From: VRUE01 sp963697805 | Lineage (GTDB): Bacteria; Actinomycetota; Thermoleophilia; Solirubrobacterales; 70-9 | Direction: 5' to 3' | NCBI GenBank assembly: GCA_963697805.1 | Contig: CAVOPB010000001.1 | Coordinates: 558,001-622,000, forward strand | DNA: 64,000 bases | In this document: piece after piece, positions 50,134 through 59,581 of the stretch | Layout of the letters: each line of letters begins with the position of its first letter | Position numbering within the stretch: position 1 is the first letter of the stretch | The notes under the pieces: generated by a model | Told to the model about the DNA's origin: nothing | What the model saw: the letters and a program-made list of their open reading frames with translations, nothing else | The model's database searches: none | Translations under genes and position numbers: made by a program

Positions 50134-51641
50134 GGTCGGTCGAGGCCGACATCGCGATCGTCGGGTCCGGTGTCTGCGGACTGCTCGCCGCCTGGCAGCC
50201 GCTGCAGGCCGGCCTGCGGGTGGCGATGCTCGAGCGTGGCGCGCTCAAGTCCCACGCCGAACAGCTCGCCGAGGGCGACTGGGAGGCCGACGTGCCCGGC
50301 GCCAGGCACAACGTCGAAACCGCTCCCGGCACCCGCCCCTACCCGTGGAGCTACGTCTACGGAGTCGGCGGCTCGACCCTGCACTGGTCGGGGTCGGCGC
50401 CGCGCTTCTCGGCGACCGACTTCAGGATGCGCTCCAGCTACGGGGTGATGGCGGACTGGCCGATCTCACTCGAGGACCTCCTCCCCTACTACCGCCGCGC
50501 CGAGCAGGCGCTCTCGATCTCGGGCGCGCCGCCGGACGGCAGCGGCGGGCCGGGGACGCCTCTGCCCGGCGCCCGAGCGCTACCCGCGTTCGGGCTCAGC
50601 CCGATGGATCGGGCAATCGGCCCCCACCTCGAGCCCTTCGGACCGTTGCCGCAGGCACGCCCCTCCCAGGCACTGCAGGGACGCCCCGCCTGCTGCGCCT
50701 CGGCGACCTGCGAACTCTGCCCTGTCGATTCCCGCTTCTCTCCGCTCAACGGACTGAGAGCCGTGCTCGAGCACGGCGGCCTCGACCTCCGCACCGAGAC
50801 CGTCGCGGCCCGCCTCCGCACCGACCCCGCCGGCAGCCGGGTCGAGGGGATCGAGGCGATCGATCCCTCTGGCGAGGAGATCCTGGTCAGGGCCGATCGC
50901 TACGTGCTCGCCGCCAACGGCTTCGAAAACCCGGCGATCCTGCTGCGCTCGGACCTCGAGCGGCCGGCGCTCGGCCGCTACCTGTTCGACCACGCCCACA
51001 CGACGGTCACCGTCGACCTGCGCCACCCGATCGAACCCGGCCACGGGAACTCGCTCTCGACCGGCCTCTCCGCGGCCTTCCGCGAGGGATCGTTTCGATC
51101 CCGCAGCTCGGGGGCGATCCTGATCCCCTACAACCCGGGCTCCTCGCTGGCCGACCTGCTGACGCCCGCCGTCCTCGCCGGCGAGTCGGGCCAGAACGCG
51201 AGGGACGGGGCGCTCGCCTCCTGGAACCGGCGACTGCCCCTCGACATGCTGACCGAGGACGTGCCGCAGCCGCAGCGGCGTGTGACCCTCGGCTCCGACC
51301 GCGACTCCTTCGGCCTGCCGTCGATCCGGGTCGCCTACCCGCCGCCGACCAATTACGAGCTGGCCGGCATCAGGCGCGCGGTCGCGGGGGTACGCCGCGG
51401 CCTCGCCCCCCTCGGTGTGCGGGCGATCGCAACCGAAGCCGGGCCGCGAGGGGGCCATATCCTCGGCACCTGCAGGATGGCCGTCGACGGGGATGGCGTG
51501 GTCGACGCCGAGATGCGTCACCTCGACCTCGAGAACCTCCACGTCGCCGGTGGCTCCGCCTTCCCGACCTACAGCCCGGTCCACCCGACGCTGACGATCG
51601 CGGCGCTCGCGCTCCGACTGGGCGACTCGCTCGCCGGGTAG
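50130..51641 (+). CDS. GMC-family FAD oxidoreductase
   Basis: 503 residues; ATG 50130 overlaps the upstream stop. FAD motif I-A-I-V-G-S-G-V-C-G-L-L-A-A, V-G-G-S-T-L-H-W-S-G, D-W-P-I-S-L-E-D-L-L-P-Y-Y, G-G-H-I-L-G-T-C-R-M and the final H-V-A-G-G-S-A-F-P-T. A cysteine-rich patch (C-C-A-S-A-T-C-E-L-C) is characteristic of the gluconate/fructose-dehydrogenase-like branch. Likely oxidises a sugar or alcohol together with the small subunit encoded just before. Role in the polysaccharide locus (sugar modification) is inferred. Confidence 0.9.
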   Translation: MRSVEADIAIVGSGVCGLLAAWQPLQAGLRVAMLERGALKSHAEQLAEGDWEADVPGARHNVETAPGTRPYPWSYVYGVGGSTLHWSGSAPRFSATDFRMRSSYGVMADWPISLEDLLPYYRRAEQALSISGAPPDGSGGPGTPLPGARALPAFGLSPMDRAIGPHLEPFGPLPQARPSQALQGRPACCASATCELCPVDSRFSPLNGLRAVLEHGGLDLRTETVAARLRTDPAGSRVEGIEAIDPSGEEILVRADRYVLAANGFENPAILLRSDLERPALGRYLFDHAHTTVTVDLRHPIEPGHGNSLSTGLSAAFREGSFRSRSSGAILIPYNPGSSLADLLTPAVLAGESGQNARDGALASWNRRLPLDMLTEDVPQPQRRVTLGSDRDSFGLPSIRVAYPPPTNYELAGIRRAVAGVRRGLAPLGVRAIATEAGPRGGHILGTCRMAVDGDGVVDAEMRHLDLENLHVAGGSAFPTYSPVHPTLTIAALALRLGDSLAG

Positions 51642-51650
51642 GGCGCCTCA

Positions 51651-51668
51651 CAGTCCTGATCAGGACTG
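51651..51668. terminator. 18-bp perfect palindrome between convergent genes
   Basis: CAGTCCTGATCAGGACTG is fully self-complementary, located 10 bp after the GMC gene and overlapping the last codon and stop of the flippase gene on the other strand. It may mark transcription end for both, though no T-run follows. Confidence 0.45.
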
Positions 51669-53099
51669 GGCCTGGCGCACCGCCCGCAGCGCGCGAATCT
51701 CCTCGACGCTGATGGCGCGGCTCAACAGCGCCAGCGCCGGGTAGCTGAGGACGGCCGCCGCGATCAGGACCTCGGCCGGCGCGCCCAGCGCCCGCAGCCC
51801 GAGCAGCAGCAGGGTCATCGCGGCGGTCGCCACCGCCGCCCGCCAGATCCGGCCGGTCTGCGGCCGGAACTGCAGCTCCCTCAGCACCGCCCGCCAGCCG
51901 AGGCCGACGACCAGCAGCTCGGTCGCGAGGGTGGTCCAGGCAGCGGCGATGAACCCGTAGCGGGGCAGCAGGGCGAGGTTGAGCCCGACGTTGAAGATGA
52001 GGCCGAATAGCGCATACAGCAGGTAGCGGCGCTGCAGCCCGAGGACGACGACCATGTTCCCCGAGAGGTAGCCGAAGCAGATCACGACGAAGGCGCCCAT
52101 CAGGATCGGGAGCGCCGGGGCCGCCGCCGAGAATTCCGAGCCGAAGATCAGGTTGATCGCCGGCCCAGCCGCCGCGAGCGAGAAACCGAAGGCTGGAAAC
52201 GAGACGACCGCCAGATATCCGGCCGTCGTCTGCAGCAGCTCCCGCACCCGGGCCGGGTCGGCGGGGTGAGCGGCCGAGATCAGCGGCAGCAGGGTGAGGC
52301 TGACGGTGAGCGGCAGGAAGTGAGCCTGCTCGAGGATCCGGTAGACGGCGGCATACTGGCCGGCCTCTTCGGCGCCGACCAACTCGAAGACGAGGATCTG
52401 GTCGATCCGCGCGTAGGCGAGAACCAGGAGGCCGGCGGTCGCCAGCGGCAGGCCGACCATCGCCAGGGGCCGGATCAACTCCAATGACCGGGCCAGAACC
52501 ACGGGGCCGGCACGAAGACCGACGACCACCTGCAGGACCATGGTCGCGAGCGCGGAGAGGACGAAGGCAATCGCGAGCGGGACCAAACCGCCGCCCGTGG
52601 AGGCGATCACGATCGCCGCTGCCCCCCAGACGATCGAGGAGAAGGTGATGACGGCGACGTTGACGTCGTTGCGGAGCCGGATCTGGAGCAGGATGCGGAT
52701 CGTTTCCGGGCCCGCCGTCAGGATCGTCAGCGACGTCAGCAGGCCGGCCGCCGCCATATCGCCGTTGTCCGCAACAAGCAGCACGGCGACGATCGAAACC
52801 AGAGTCGCCGGCAAGGAGACCAGGGCGCGCAGGGTCATCGTCGCCCCCACCCACTCCGCCTCGCGCTCCGGCTCGGCGGTCGCCCTGCGAACTCCCACCT
52901 GCTCGATCCCGAGGTTGGCGAGATAGGCCGCCATCTGGACGACGACAAGGGCACTGGACCATTCGCCGAACCCGGAGTCGCCGAGCCCCCGGGCGACGAC
53001 CGCGGTGACGACGATCCCGAGGACGAGATTGAATGCGCGCCCGAAGAGCTGCCGCACGATGTCTCGGGTGGCGCGGGAACGAGTGCTCTCGGCCGCCAT
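51660..53099 (-). CDS. Wzx-type polysaccharide flippase (MATE/MOP superfamily)
   Basis: 479 residues from ATG 53099. About twelve to fourteen helices across the whole length, starting with R-D-I-V-R-Q-L-F-G-R-A-F-N-L-V-L-G and G-L-G-D-S-G-F-G-E-W-S. This is the RfbX/polysaccharide biosynthesis family (PF01943/PF13440 type). It would move lipid-linked repeat units across the membrane. It is the only clear flippase in the locus. The frame is open to 53315, but that part is antisense to the next gene. Confidence 0.88.
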   Translation of the reverse strand: MAAESTRSRATRDIVRQLFGRAFNLVLGIVVTAVVARGLGDSGFGEWSSALVVVQMAAYLANLGIEQVGVRRATAEPEREAEWVGATMTLRALVSLPATLVSIVAVLLVADNGDMAAAGLLTSLTILTAGPETIRILLQIRLRNDVNVAVITFSSIVWGAAAIVIASTGGGLVPLAIAFVLSALATMVLQVVVGLRAGPVVLARSLELIRPLAMVGLPLATAGLLVLAYARIDQILVFELVGAEEAGQYAAVYRILEQAHFLPLTVSLTLLPLISAAHPADPARVRELLQTTAGYLAVVSFPAFGFSLAAAGPAINLIFGSEFSAAAPALPILMGAFVVICFGYLSGNMVVVLGLQRRYLLYALFGLIFNVGLNLALLPRYGFIAAAWTTLATELLVVGLGWRAVLRELQFRPQTGRIWRAAVATAAMTLLLLGLRALGAPAEVLIAAAVLSYPALALLSRAISVEEIRALRAVRQAQS

Positions 53100-53143
53100 C
53101 GGCGGCGACTGTACAGACGGGGGCCGCTGCGATACTGCGCGCC

Positions 53144-54259
53144 TTGCCTGCGACCCTGACCGCATGCGTGATCGCCCGCGATGAGCAGAAGCGGCTTCCG
53201 GAGTGCCTCGAGAGCCTCTCCTTCTGTGACCAGGTGGTCGTCGTCGACGGCGGATCGAGCGACGACACGGTCGAAATCGCCCGCGGCGCGGGCGCGATCG
53301 TGATCGAGAACCCATGGCCCGGCTTCGGGGCGCAGCGGAACGTTGCGATCGACCACGCGAGCGGAGACTGGGTGCTCGAGGTCGACGCGGATGAGCGGGT
53401 CAGCGCTCCGCTGGCGGCCGCGATCCGGACCTTCCTCGCCGATCCGCCCGCCGACGTGCGGATGGCGGCGATCCCCCGGCGCGAAATCTTCCTCGGCCGC
53501 CCGCTCGGGCCGTCGAGCCGATACCCGCGATACCAGCACCGCCTATTTCGTCGCGGCGCGTTCCGTCACGACGAGGCGCGGAGCGTCCACGAGGGCCTCT
53601 GGCCCGACGGCCCGACCGCGCCGCTGAGCGGAGATCTCGATCACCTGCTCGCCTCCTCGTGGAGGGAGGCGCTGCACGACACCCGTGCCTACGCCAGGCT
53701 GGAAGCGGAGCAGCGGGCGCCCGTCGGCCCGGCGGAAGCCGGTTTTGGGATCGTCGTCCGACCGGCCCTGAAGCTGGCCTTCCGGGTCCTCCTCTACGGC
53801 GCCTGGCGCGATGGCTGGCGCGGATTGGTCAAGGTCGCCCTGGAGTGCTGGGGCGACTCGCTGGCGACGGCGCACAGGCTCCGCGGCGGCGGCGGGGCCG
53901 CGGGCGGATTCGGCCAGGAGGCCCCGCGCCTCGGACCGGTCCGCCTGGTCGGGCTCGCGACCAACGCTAAGGGCTCCGCCATGCTTCGACGCTGGCTCGG
54001 AGAAGCCGGCGAGGCGGGAGCCGACGTGGCGCTGATCTCCCTCAGCCCGGCCACGATCGGTGCGGTGGTCCGCGCCCTCGACGCCGAGGATCAGGTGCGG
54101 CCGATCGACGCGATCGTCCCCGCCGGGCCGCGCGAGCGGCTGCTGCTGAGGTTTGCGCCCCGGGCCCTGCGTGGAGTCGTTTCGCCGATCGACCCGGGCA
54201 CCCCCGCGGCGGAAGCGAGCGCGACCGTGCAGGGGATGACGCGCGGCCCTGACGCGTGA
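53144..54259 (+). CDS. Family 2 glycosyltransferase (WaaE/KdtX-like) with C-terminal extension
   Basis: 371 residues from TTG 53144, giving M-P-A-T-L-T-A-C-V-I-A-R-D-E. GT-A motifs: V-V-V-D-G-G-S-S-D-D-T, P-W-P-G-F-G-A-Q-R-N, L-E-V-D-A-D-E-R-V, Y-P-R-Y-Q-H-R-L-F-R-R, H-E-G-L-W. Close to LPS-core glucosyltransferases of the KdtX/WaaE group. The last about 110 residues (after L-G-P-V-R-L-V-G-L-A-T-N) form a Rossmann-like extension of unknown role. Divergent from the flippase. Confidence 0.85.
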   Translation: MPATLTACVIARDEQKRLPECLESLSFCDQVVVVDGGSSDDTVEIARGAGAIVIENPWPGFGAQRNVAIDHASGDWVLEVDADERVSAPLAAAIRTFLADPPADVRMAAIPRREIFLGRPLGPSSRYPRYQHRLFRRGAFRHDEARSVHEGLWPDGPTAPLSGDLDHLLASSWREALHDTRAYARLEAEQRAPVGPAEAGFGIVVRPALKLAFRVLLYGAWRDGWRGLVKVALECWGDSLATAHRLRGGGGAAGGFGQEAPRLGPVRLVGLATNAKGSAMLRRWLGEAGEAGADVALISLSPATIGAVVRALDAEDQVRPIDAIVPAGPRERLLLRFAPRALRGVVSPIDPGTPAAEASATVQGMTRGPDA

Positions 54260-54360
54260 GGACGCTGTCTATCCTGTGAGGCCGTTGCGTCACGCTGGAG
54301 CGGGCGCGCCATGGACGGATTCAAGTCGGTCCGTGCCTAGTCGATGATGAGTCCTATCCC

Positions 54361-55890
54361 GTGAACCGAACCGGAAATCTCCGCCTGATCTGGTCCAGTA
54401 AATGGTGGCTGCTGCTTTTCGCGGTGGCCGCTGCCGTCGTCGTCTTCCTCATTTCCGGCACGCGGGAAGACAAGTACGAAGGCCGCGCCCTGGGTCAGAT
54501 CGTCTCCACCAGCCAGGCCTCGGGGGAAATCCTCAGCGAAGAACAGCTGCTCAGCATCTCGAGCGTCTACAAGGAGCTCGCCGACACCGCCTCGGTCCGG
54601 GATATCGCTCACGAAGACCCGAAGGTCAAGGGCCACGAGCAGGAATTCGACGACAGCGTCGACGTCGAACCTGAAGAAAAGGTCGGGTTGATGCTGTTCA
54701 GCGCCCTGACCAACGACCCGGCCAGGTCAGCGGACTTCGCCAACGCCTACGCGAACGCCTTCACCACCTACCTCGAAGAGCTGCAGGTCGAACAGCGCAC
54801 CGAGACGCTGCGCCCGATCCAGGCTCGGATCAAGGAGATCAACGAAGAACTGACCAGCGTCGGCGGCACCGAAGCGGCCGGCCTCCAGGTCGAACTTCAG
54901 GCGCTCCAGGACCGCTCCGCAACCGAGACGGCGACGCCCGGGGACTCGATGCGCGTCGTCGAGCAGGCGGTTCCGCCGAGCGACCCCGCGACGCCAAAGC
55001 CGAAACGCGATGCCCTGATCGCCTTCATCATCGCCCTCGTCCTGGGCGGGTGCTCGATCTTCCTCCGCGACCTCTTCTTTGACCGCTACGGCTCCGCCGA
55101 AGAGGCATCCAGGGACCTCGGGCTGCCGCTGATCGGGGAGATCCCGAAGGGCCGCGGCACCCCGGCGCTGGAGGCCTTCCGCAGCCTCCGCACGGCGATG
55201 ATGCTGGCGCTGGAGCAGACGGTCCGCGGAAAATATGACGAGCCCTCGGACTCCGATGGGTCCTCGGTGTTGATCACCGGCGCCGAGTCCGGCTGCGGCA
55301 AGAGCTACATCGCCGCCAACTTCTCCCGCACGCTGGCCGGCGAAGGGCGCCGGGTCGTCGCGGTCGACGCCGATCTCCGCCGGCCGACCCAGCACGAGAT
55401 CTTCGGCGTCCCCCTCTCCCCCGGCCTCAGCGACATACTCGTCCAGGAGCAGTCCCCCCACGTCTCCGAGCTCACCGTCAGCGTCCCGCTGCCGCCGGGA
55501 AGCGCCGGGGCGCACGGCGAGCTCCGGGTCCTGCCCGCCGGTGAACACACCGGTGACTCGGTCGAGTGGCTCTCCTCGGACCGGATGGAATCTCTTGTCG
55601 AGGAGCTGCGACAAGTCAACGACACGGTCGTGTTCGACAGCCCGCCCACCCTGATCGTCGTCGACCCCGTCGTCCTCGCCCGCTACGCCGACGGCGTTCT
55701 CTTCGTCGTCGACTCGCGCCGCACCCGGCGCCGCGAGGCCCGCCGCGCGGTCGAGGCGCTGCGCGCGATCGGCGCCCCGATCCTCGGCTTCGCCTACAAC
55801 CGCTCAGAGTCGCGGCAATCGCGCTACGACGCCTACCGGCCGCGTGAGCTGCGGCGCCAGCCATGGCGGCCGAAGGAGACCAAGGTCTGA
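54361..55890 (+). CDS. Wzz/BY-kinase-type polysaccharide co-polymerase
   Basis: 509 residues from GTG 54361. N-terminal Wzz-like domain with two helices (about residues 15-33 and 213-232) enclosing an extracellular coil, then a P-loop kinase-like domain: Walker A G-A-E-S-G-C-G-K-S, A' V-V-A-V-D-A-D-L-R-R-P, Walker B T-V-V-F-D-S-P-P. The C-terminus has only two close tyrosines (R-Y-D-A-Y-R-P-R-E-L), not the usual Tyr cluster. Such proteins control chain length and polymer export. It stands alone on its transcript start, before the polymerase gene. Confidence 0.9.
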   Translation: MNRTGNLRLIWSSKWWLLLFAVAAAVVVFLISGTREDKYEGRALGQIVSTSQASGEILSEEQLLSISSVYKELADTASVRDIAHEDPKVKGHEQEFDDSVDVEPEEKVGLMLFSALTNDPARSADFANAYANAFTTYLEELQVEQRTETLRPIQARIKEINEELTSVGGTEAAGLQVELQALQDRSATETATPGDSMRVVEQAVPPSDPATPKPKRDALIAFIIALVLGGCSIFLRDLFFDRYGSAEEASRDLGLPLIGEIPKGRGTPALEAFRSLRTAMMLALEQTVRGKYDEPSDSDGSSVLITGAESGCGKSYIAANFSRTLAGEGRRVVAVDADLRRPTQHEIFGVPLSPGLSDILVQEQSPHVSELTVSVPLPPGSAGAHGELRVLPAGEHTGDSVEWLSSDRMESLVEELRQVNDTVVFDSPPTLIVVDPVVLARYADGVLFVVDSRRTRRREARRAVEALRAIGAPILGFAYNRSESRQSRYDAYRPRELRRQPWRPKETKV

Positions 55891-55968
55891 GCCGGCCCTC
55901 GATGGCCCTTCCCCCGCTGGGTACCGCGGCAGCGGTGGCTGGGGGCGGAGCGGTGCTGGGAGTGCTGC

Positions 55969-57321
55969 TTGCGGTGGCTGATCCAGACCACCGGCCCGCT
56001 CGCGGCGGTGGCGGTGGCGGTCGCGCTGCTCGGCGTCGTCCTGCTCCGATTCCCCGAGGTCTCTCTGGGCCTGCTGCTGATCGGCACCGGCCTGATCGAG
56101 GTCGAAAACCCGGGGATCATCCCGCCGGTCAACTCCTTCTACGACGTGGTCGGGGCGAACCTCACGGGGCAGGACCTGCTGCTGGTGCTGGGGATCGCCG
56201 GGGTTCTGCTCCGCTTCGTCACCGAGAGCGAGCGGCCGCGGCTGCCCGAACCGTTCACCGCTTCACTCGCCCTGCTCACCTTCGCCGTCGCCGGCGGCGT
56301 CGTCGCCGGCCATTTCGCGACCCCCGCCGTCTCCCACGGCGAGCTCTTCCATCGCGCGCTCACCGCCCTGTACCTGGTCGGGGTCCCATTCCTGGCGGTC
56401 AATGTGCTCCAGGACACCCGCGCGCTGAAGGTCTTCGCCGGGATCGCGGCCGCGCTCGCGACGTTCAAGGGCGTCTCCGGTCTCTACACGGCGATCGGCG
56501 GCACCGGAGTCGCCGTCGAAGAAGAGGCGATCTCATATCTCAATCCGGTCCCCAATCTGCTGATGCTGCTGCTCATCCTCGGAGTGGCCGCCGCGCTGGT
56601 GCGACGGGTCAAGCTGCCCGTATGGATGTACGGGGCGGCGCCGATCGCGCTGCTCGCGCTGGTCCTCTCCTACCGCCGCTCGTTTTGGATCGCCGCCACC
56701 CTCACCATCATCCTCGTCGCGATCATCGCCAGCCGGCGGCGGGGGCGCGCGGTCGCGATCCTGATCGCCGCTCTGGTGGCGATCTCACTCGCGGCCGTCA
56801 CCCTGGTCGGCTCCTCGGATCCCTCCGGGGAGAGCCCGCTGGTGACGCGGGCGAAGACGATCACCCCGGGCGGGCTCGGCTCCAACCGCGGCGACCGCTA
56901 CCGGATGGACGAGCGAAAGAGCGTGATCGCGACGATCGCAGAACACCCCGTGACCGGGGTCGGACTTGGGGTTCCCTGGAAAGTTCACTACCCGCTCGCC
57001 GAAGACCACGACCGCCGCTACGCCCACGTGGCGACGCTCTGGTACTGGCTCAGCATGGGCCTGCTGGGGCTCTTCGCCTATCTGGCTCTGTTCGCCACCG
57101 GGCTCTGGGCGGCCTTCAGCGTCTGGCGGCGCCACCATGACGCCCAGGTGCGGATCGCGGCACTGGCCGCCTTCGGGGGGCTGCTCGGAATGTTGGTCGT
57201 CGAACTGACCGCGACATTCACCGGGGTCGAGCCCCGCAGCTCGCTGATCATCGGCGGGCTGCTCGGCTGGGTCGCCGCTGCCTGGGCCGACATCGGGGAG
57301 CCCAAGCCGCTGCGTGGCTGA
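55969..57321 (+). CDS. O-antigen polymerase/ligase-like membrane protein (Wzy/WaaL type)
   Basis: 450 residues from TTG 55969, with GGGAG six bases upstream; no other start is in frame above it. About ten to twelve helices and a large outer loop. The Wzy_C-like signature R-R-S-F-W-I-A-A, then L-G-S-N-R-G-D-R-Y-R-M-D-E, H-P-V-T-G-V-G-L-G-V-P and Y-A-H-V-A-T-L-W-Y-W fit the O-antigen ligase family. Expected to polymerise or ligate the repeat units; which one cannot be said. Next gene starts within its last codons. Confidence 0.85.
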   Translation: MRWLIQTTGPLAAVAVAVALLGVVLLRFPEVSLGLLLIGTGLIEVENPGIIPPVNSFYDVVGANLTGQDLLLVLGIAGVLLRFVTESERPRLPEPFTASLALLTFAVAGGVVAGHFATPAVSHGELFHRALTALYLVGVPFLAVNVLQDTRALKVFAGIAAALATFKGVSGLYTAIGGTGVAVEEEAISYLNPVPNLLMLLLILGVAAALVRRVKLPVWMYGAAPIALLALVLSYRRSFWIAATLTIILVAIIASRRRGRAVAILIAALVAISLAAVTLVGSSDPSGESPLVTRAKTITPGGLGSNRGDRYRMDERKSVIATIAEHPVTGVGLGVPWKVHYPLAEDHDRRYAHVATLWYWLSMGLLGLFAYLALFATGLWAAFSVWRRHHDAQVRIAALAAFGGLLGMLVVELTATFTGVEPRSSLIIGGLLGWVAAAWADIGEPKPLRG

Positions 57322-58420
57322 GCGAATGCGGATTGCGATCGACGCCAACGTGCTCGGCGGCAGCTGGGGCGGGATTCCGAAGTACCTCGACCGGATCGCG
57401 ACCGAGCTGATCGCCGGCGGCGACCGAGTCGATCTCCTCGCCAACACGCGGCGGCTCACCCACACGATCCCCGGAGCCAACGAGGTCGGGGTCCGGGTGA
57501 AGGGGACTCCGATCTGGCGCGAGGCGTTCCTGCCCGCCTGGCTGGCGAGGCGGAGGCCGGACGTCCTCTGGGCGCCCGAGAGCCGGCTTCCCCGGTTCTG
57601 CCCGGTCCCCGCGGTGATCACGATTCACGACCTCGCCTCGCTCCACCTCGAGTCGGTGAAGCCGGACGAGCACCGGCGCCTGTTCCGCGACGCGGTGGCC
57701 CGCTCGGCGCGCAGGGCCGATCGGGTGATCGCCGTCTCGGAGGCAACTGCCCGCGACGTCGAGGAGCACTACGGGATCGGTTCGCCGACCGTCAGGGTCG
57801 TGCCCAACGGCGTCGACGAGGGGTTCTCGCCCGAGGGCCGCGATGCGTCGATCGACGTCGTCAGGGAACGCTGGGGCCTGGAGGGCGCGTTCGTCCTCCA
57901 CGTCGGCTCGCTGGAGCCGCGCAAGGGCCTCGACGTCCTGATCGACGCCGCCGAGCTCGCCAGGCGAGACGGCGCCGAGTGGACCCTGGTGCTGGCCGGC
58001 TCGCGCGGCTTCGAAGGAGAGCGAATCGCCGCGGCCGCCGAGCGCAGCGGCGCCTGCGTCCTGCTCGGGCAGGTCAGCGACGGCGAGCTGCTCGACCTGA
58101 TGCGGGCGGCCGGCGCCTACGCATCGCCGGCGCTCTACGAGGGCTTTGGGATCGCGCCGCTGGAGGCGATGGCAAGCGGCACGCCGGCGGTGGTGGCCGC
58201 CGACTCGGGCGGGTTGGTGGAGGTCAGCGGGCCCGCCGCGATCGTCGTCTCGGAGCGATCGGCGCCGGCCTGGCGCGAGGCGCTCGAGCGGGCGCTGGAG
58301 CGGCCCACAGACCTGATCGAGCGCGGGCTCCGGCACGGAGCTCAGTTCCGCTGGTCGAAGGTGGCGGCCGCGACCAGGGCGGTCCTCGAGGAGGCTGCCG
58401 AGCGATCAGGCCGGCACTGA
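57314..58420 (+). CDS. Family 4 glycosyltransferase
   Basis: 368 residues from GTG 57314 (ATG 57326 is an alternative). N-terminal I-A-I-D-A-N-V-L-G-G-S-W-G-G-I-P-K-Y, I-T-I-H-D-L-A-S-L-H, then V-I-A-V-S-E-A-T-A-R-D, H-V-G-S-L-E-P-R-K-G-L and S-P-A-L-Y-E-G-F-G-I-A-P-L-E-A-M-A-S-G-T-P. Standard GT4 with the E-G-F-G-x-x-x-x-E motif. Overlaps the polymerase gene by 8 bp and the next, opposite gene by 15 bp at its 3' end. Confidence 0.92.
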   Translation: MAERMRIAIDANVLGGSWGGIPKYLDRIATELIAGGDRVDLLANTRRLTHTIPGANEVGVRVKGTPIWREAFLPAWLARRRPDVLWAPESRLPRFCPVPAVITIHDLASLHLESVKPDEHRRLFRDAVARSARRADRVIAVSEATARDVEEHYGIGSPTVRVVPNGVDEGFSPEGRDASIDVVRERWGLEGAFVLHVGSLEPRKGLDVLIDAAELARRDGAEWTLVLAGSRGFEGERIAAAAERSGACVLLGQVSDGELLDLMRAAGAYASPALYEGFGIAPLEAMASGTPAVVAADSGGLVEVSGPAAIVVSERSAPAWREALERALERPTDLIERGLRHGAQFRWSKVAAATRAVLEEAAERSGRH

Positions 58421-59581
58421 GCGCGGCTCCGGTAGCGCGGCCTCGATCTCCTCGATCCGGGCCTCCCAGGAGTGCGAGGAGGCCGCGCGCGAGCGATCGG
58501 CGCGGCGCTCGGGGCTGTCCGCCGCCAGCTCCCGCTCCGCCGCCTCGACAAGCTCGCTCGCATCGCTGATCACGTCGACCCCCTCGACGCCCTGCAACGC
58601 CGGTAGGGGCGTGCTGAGGACCGGCAGCCCGGCGGCGAGATACTCGTAGACCTTCATCGGGAAGACGCTGCGGGTGAGGTCGTTGATCTCGTAGGGGATC
58701 AGGCCGGCGTCGGTCCCCCGCAGGACGCCGGGAAGGGCGGCGGCCTCACGCGCCCCGAGCAGATGGATGTTCGGGGCGCTGGTGAGGGCGGTGAGATCGC
58801 CGCCGGGGTCCCCGGCCCCGCGCGGCCCGACGAGGACGATGCTCCACCCCGGCCGCAGCGCCGCCGCATCCGCCAGCAGGCGGAGGTCGAGCTTGGTCGC
58901 GACGACCGCGCCCTGGAACACGAGGCGAGGGCGGGGCAGGGAGTCGACCGCGGCGTCGACCGGGCCCGGCTCGAGCGCGGTCGCGAAGTGCTCGGTGTCG
59001 GCCACGTTCGGCGCGTAGAGGACGTTGTCGGACAGGCGCCGCATCCGCTCGGCGAGCGCCGGGGCGCTGGCCAACACGAGGTCGGCGCGGCGGGCGAAAC
59101 GCTCCTCCGCCGCCCTGAAGCTGCCGGCGTCGACCCCCTTCTGGGCGGCGAGGTCGTCGACGCAGTGATAGACGACCAGCTCGGGGTCGAGCGCCTCGAG
59201 CAGCGCCTCGGCCTGCGGCGCGTAGGCCCACAGGATCGGGCGTTGCATGCCCAGTCCGCGAGCTGCTCGGCTGACCTGACGGCGAAGTAGCCGCCGGTTC
59301 AGCGATCGCGCCCCGGAACTGCTGTGGAAGGGCAGCACCAGCGGCGAGAGGACGTGAAGGTCGTCGAGCGCGCGGGGGCCGCTCAGGCCGGCCCGCAGAC
59401 GCCGCCAGACGCGACCGAGGTCGCGCGAGGCGAGCTGGGGGCGCCGGAGGCCGAGCGACTCGACGAAGAGGACCTCGTTGTGCGCCGCGAGGCGACGCAT
59501 CAGGTGGTGCTGATTGATCGGCAGCTCGGTCGCCCAGTCGGCGGTGCCGAGGCAGACGATCTCGCGCCCCTGGAGCCTCAC
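58406..59581 (-). CDS. Glycosyltransferase (GT4-like, short)
   Basis: 391 residues from GTG 59581, overlapping the nucleotidyltransferase stop (GTGA). Features: F-V-E-S-L-G-L-R-R, V-V-Y-H-C-V-D-D-L-A-A, N-V-A-D-T-E-H-F, L-V-F-Q-G-A-V-V-A-T-K, L-I-P-Y-E-I-N-D-L-T-R-S-V-F-P-M-K-V-Y-E-Y-L-A-A-G. This K-V-Y-E-Y-L-A-A-G-L-P pattern is usual in GT4-like transferases of capsule loci. Confidence 0.88.
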   Translation of the reverse strand: MRLQGREIVCLGTADWATELPINQHHLMRRLAAHNEVLFVESLGLRRPQLASRDLGRVWRRLRAGLSGPRALDDLHVLSPLVLPFHSSSGARSLNRRLLRRQVSRAARGLGMQRPILWAYAPQAEALLEALDPELVVYHCVDDLAAQKGVDAGSFRAAEERFARRADLVLASAPALAERMRRLSDNVLYAPNVADTEHFATALEPGPVDAAVDSLPRPRLVFQGAVVATKLDLRLLADAAALRPGWSIVLVGPRGAGDPGGDLTALTSAPNIHLLGAREAAALPGVLRGTDAGLIPYEINDLTRSVFPMKVYEYLAAGLPVLSTPLPALQGVEGVDVISDASELVEAAERELAADSPERRADRSRAASSHSWEARIEEIEAALPEPRSVPA

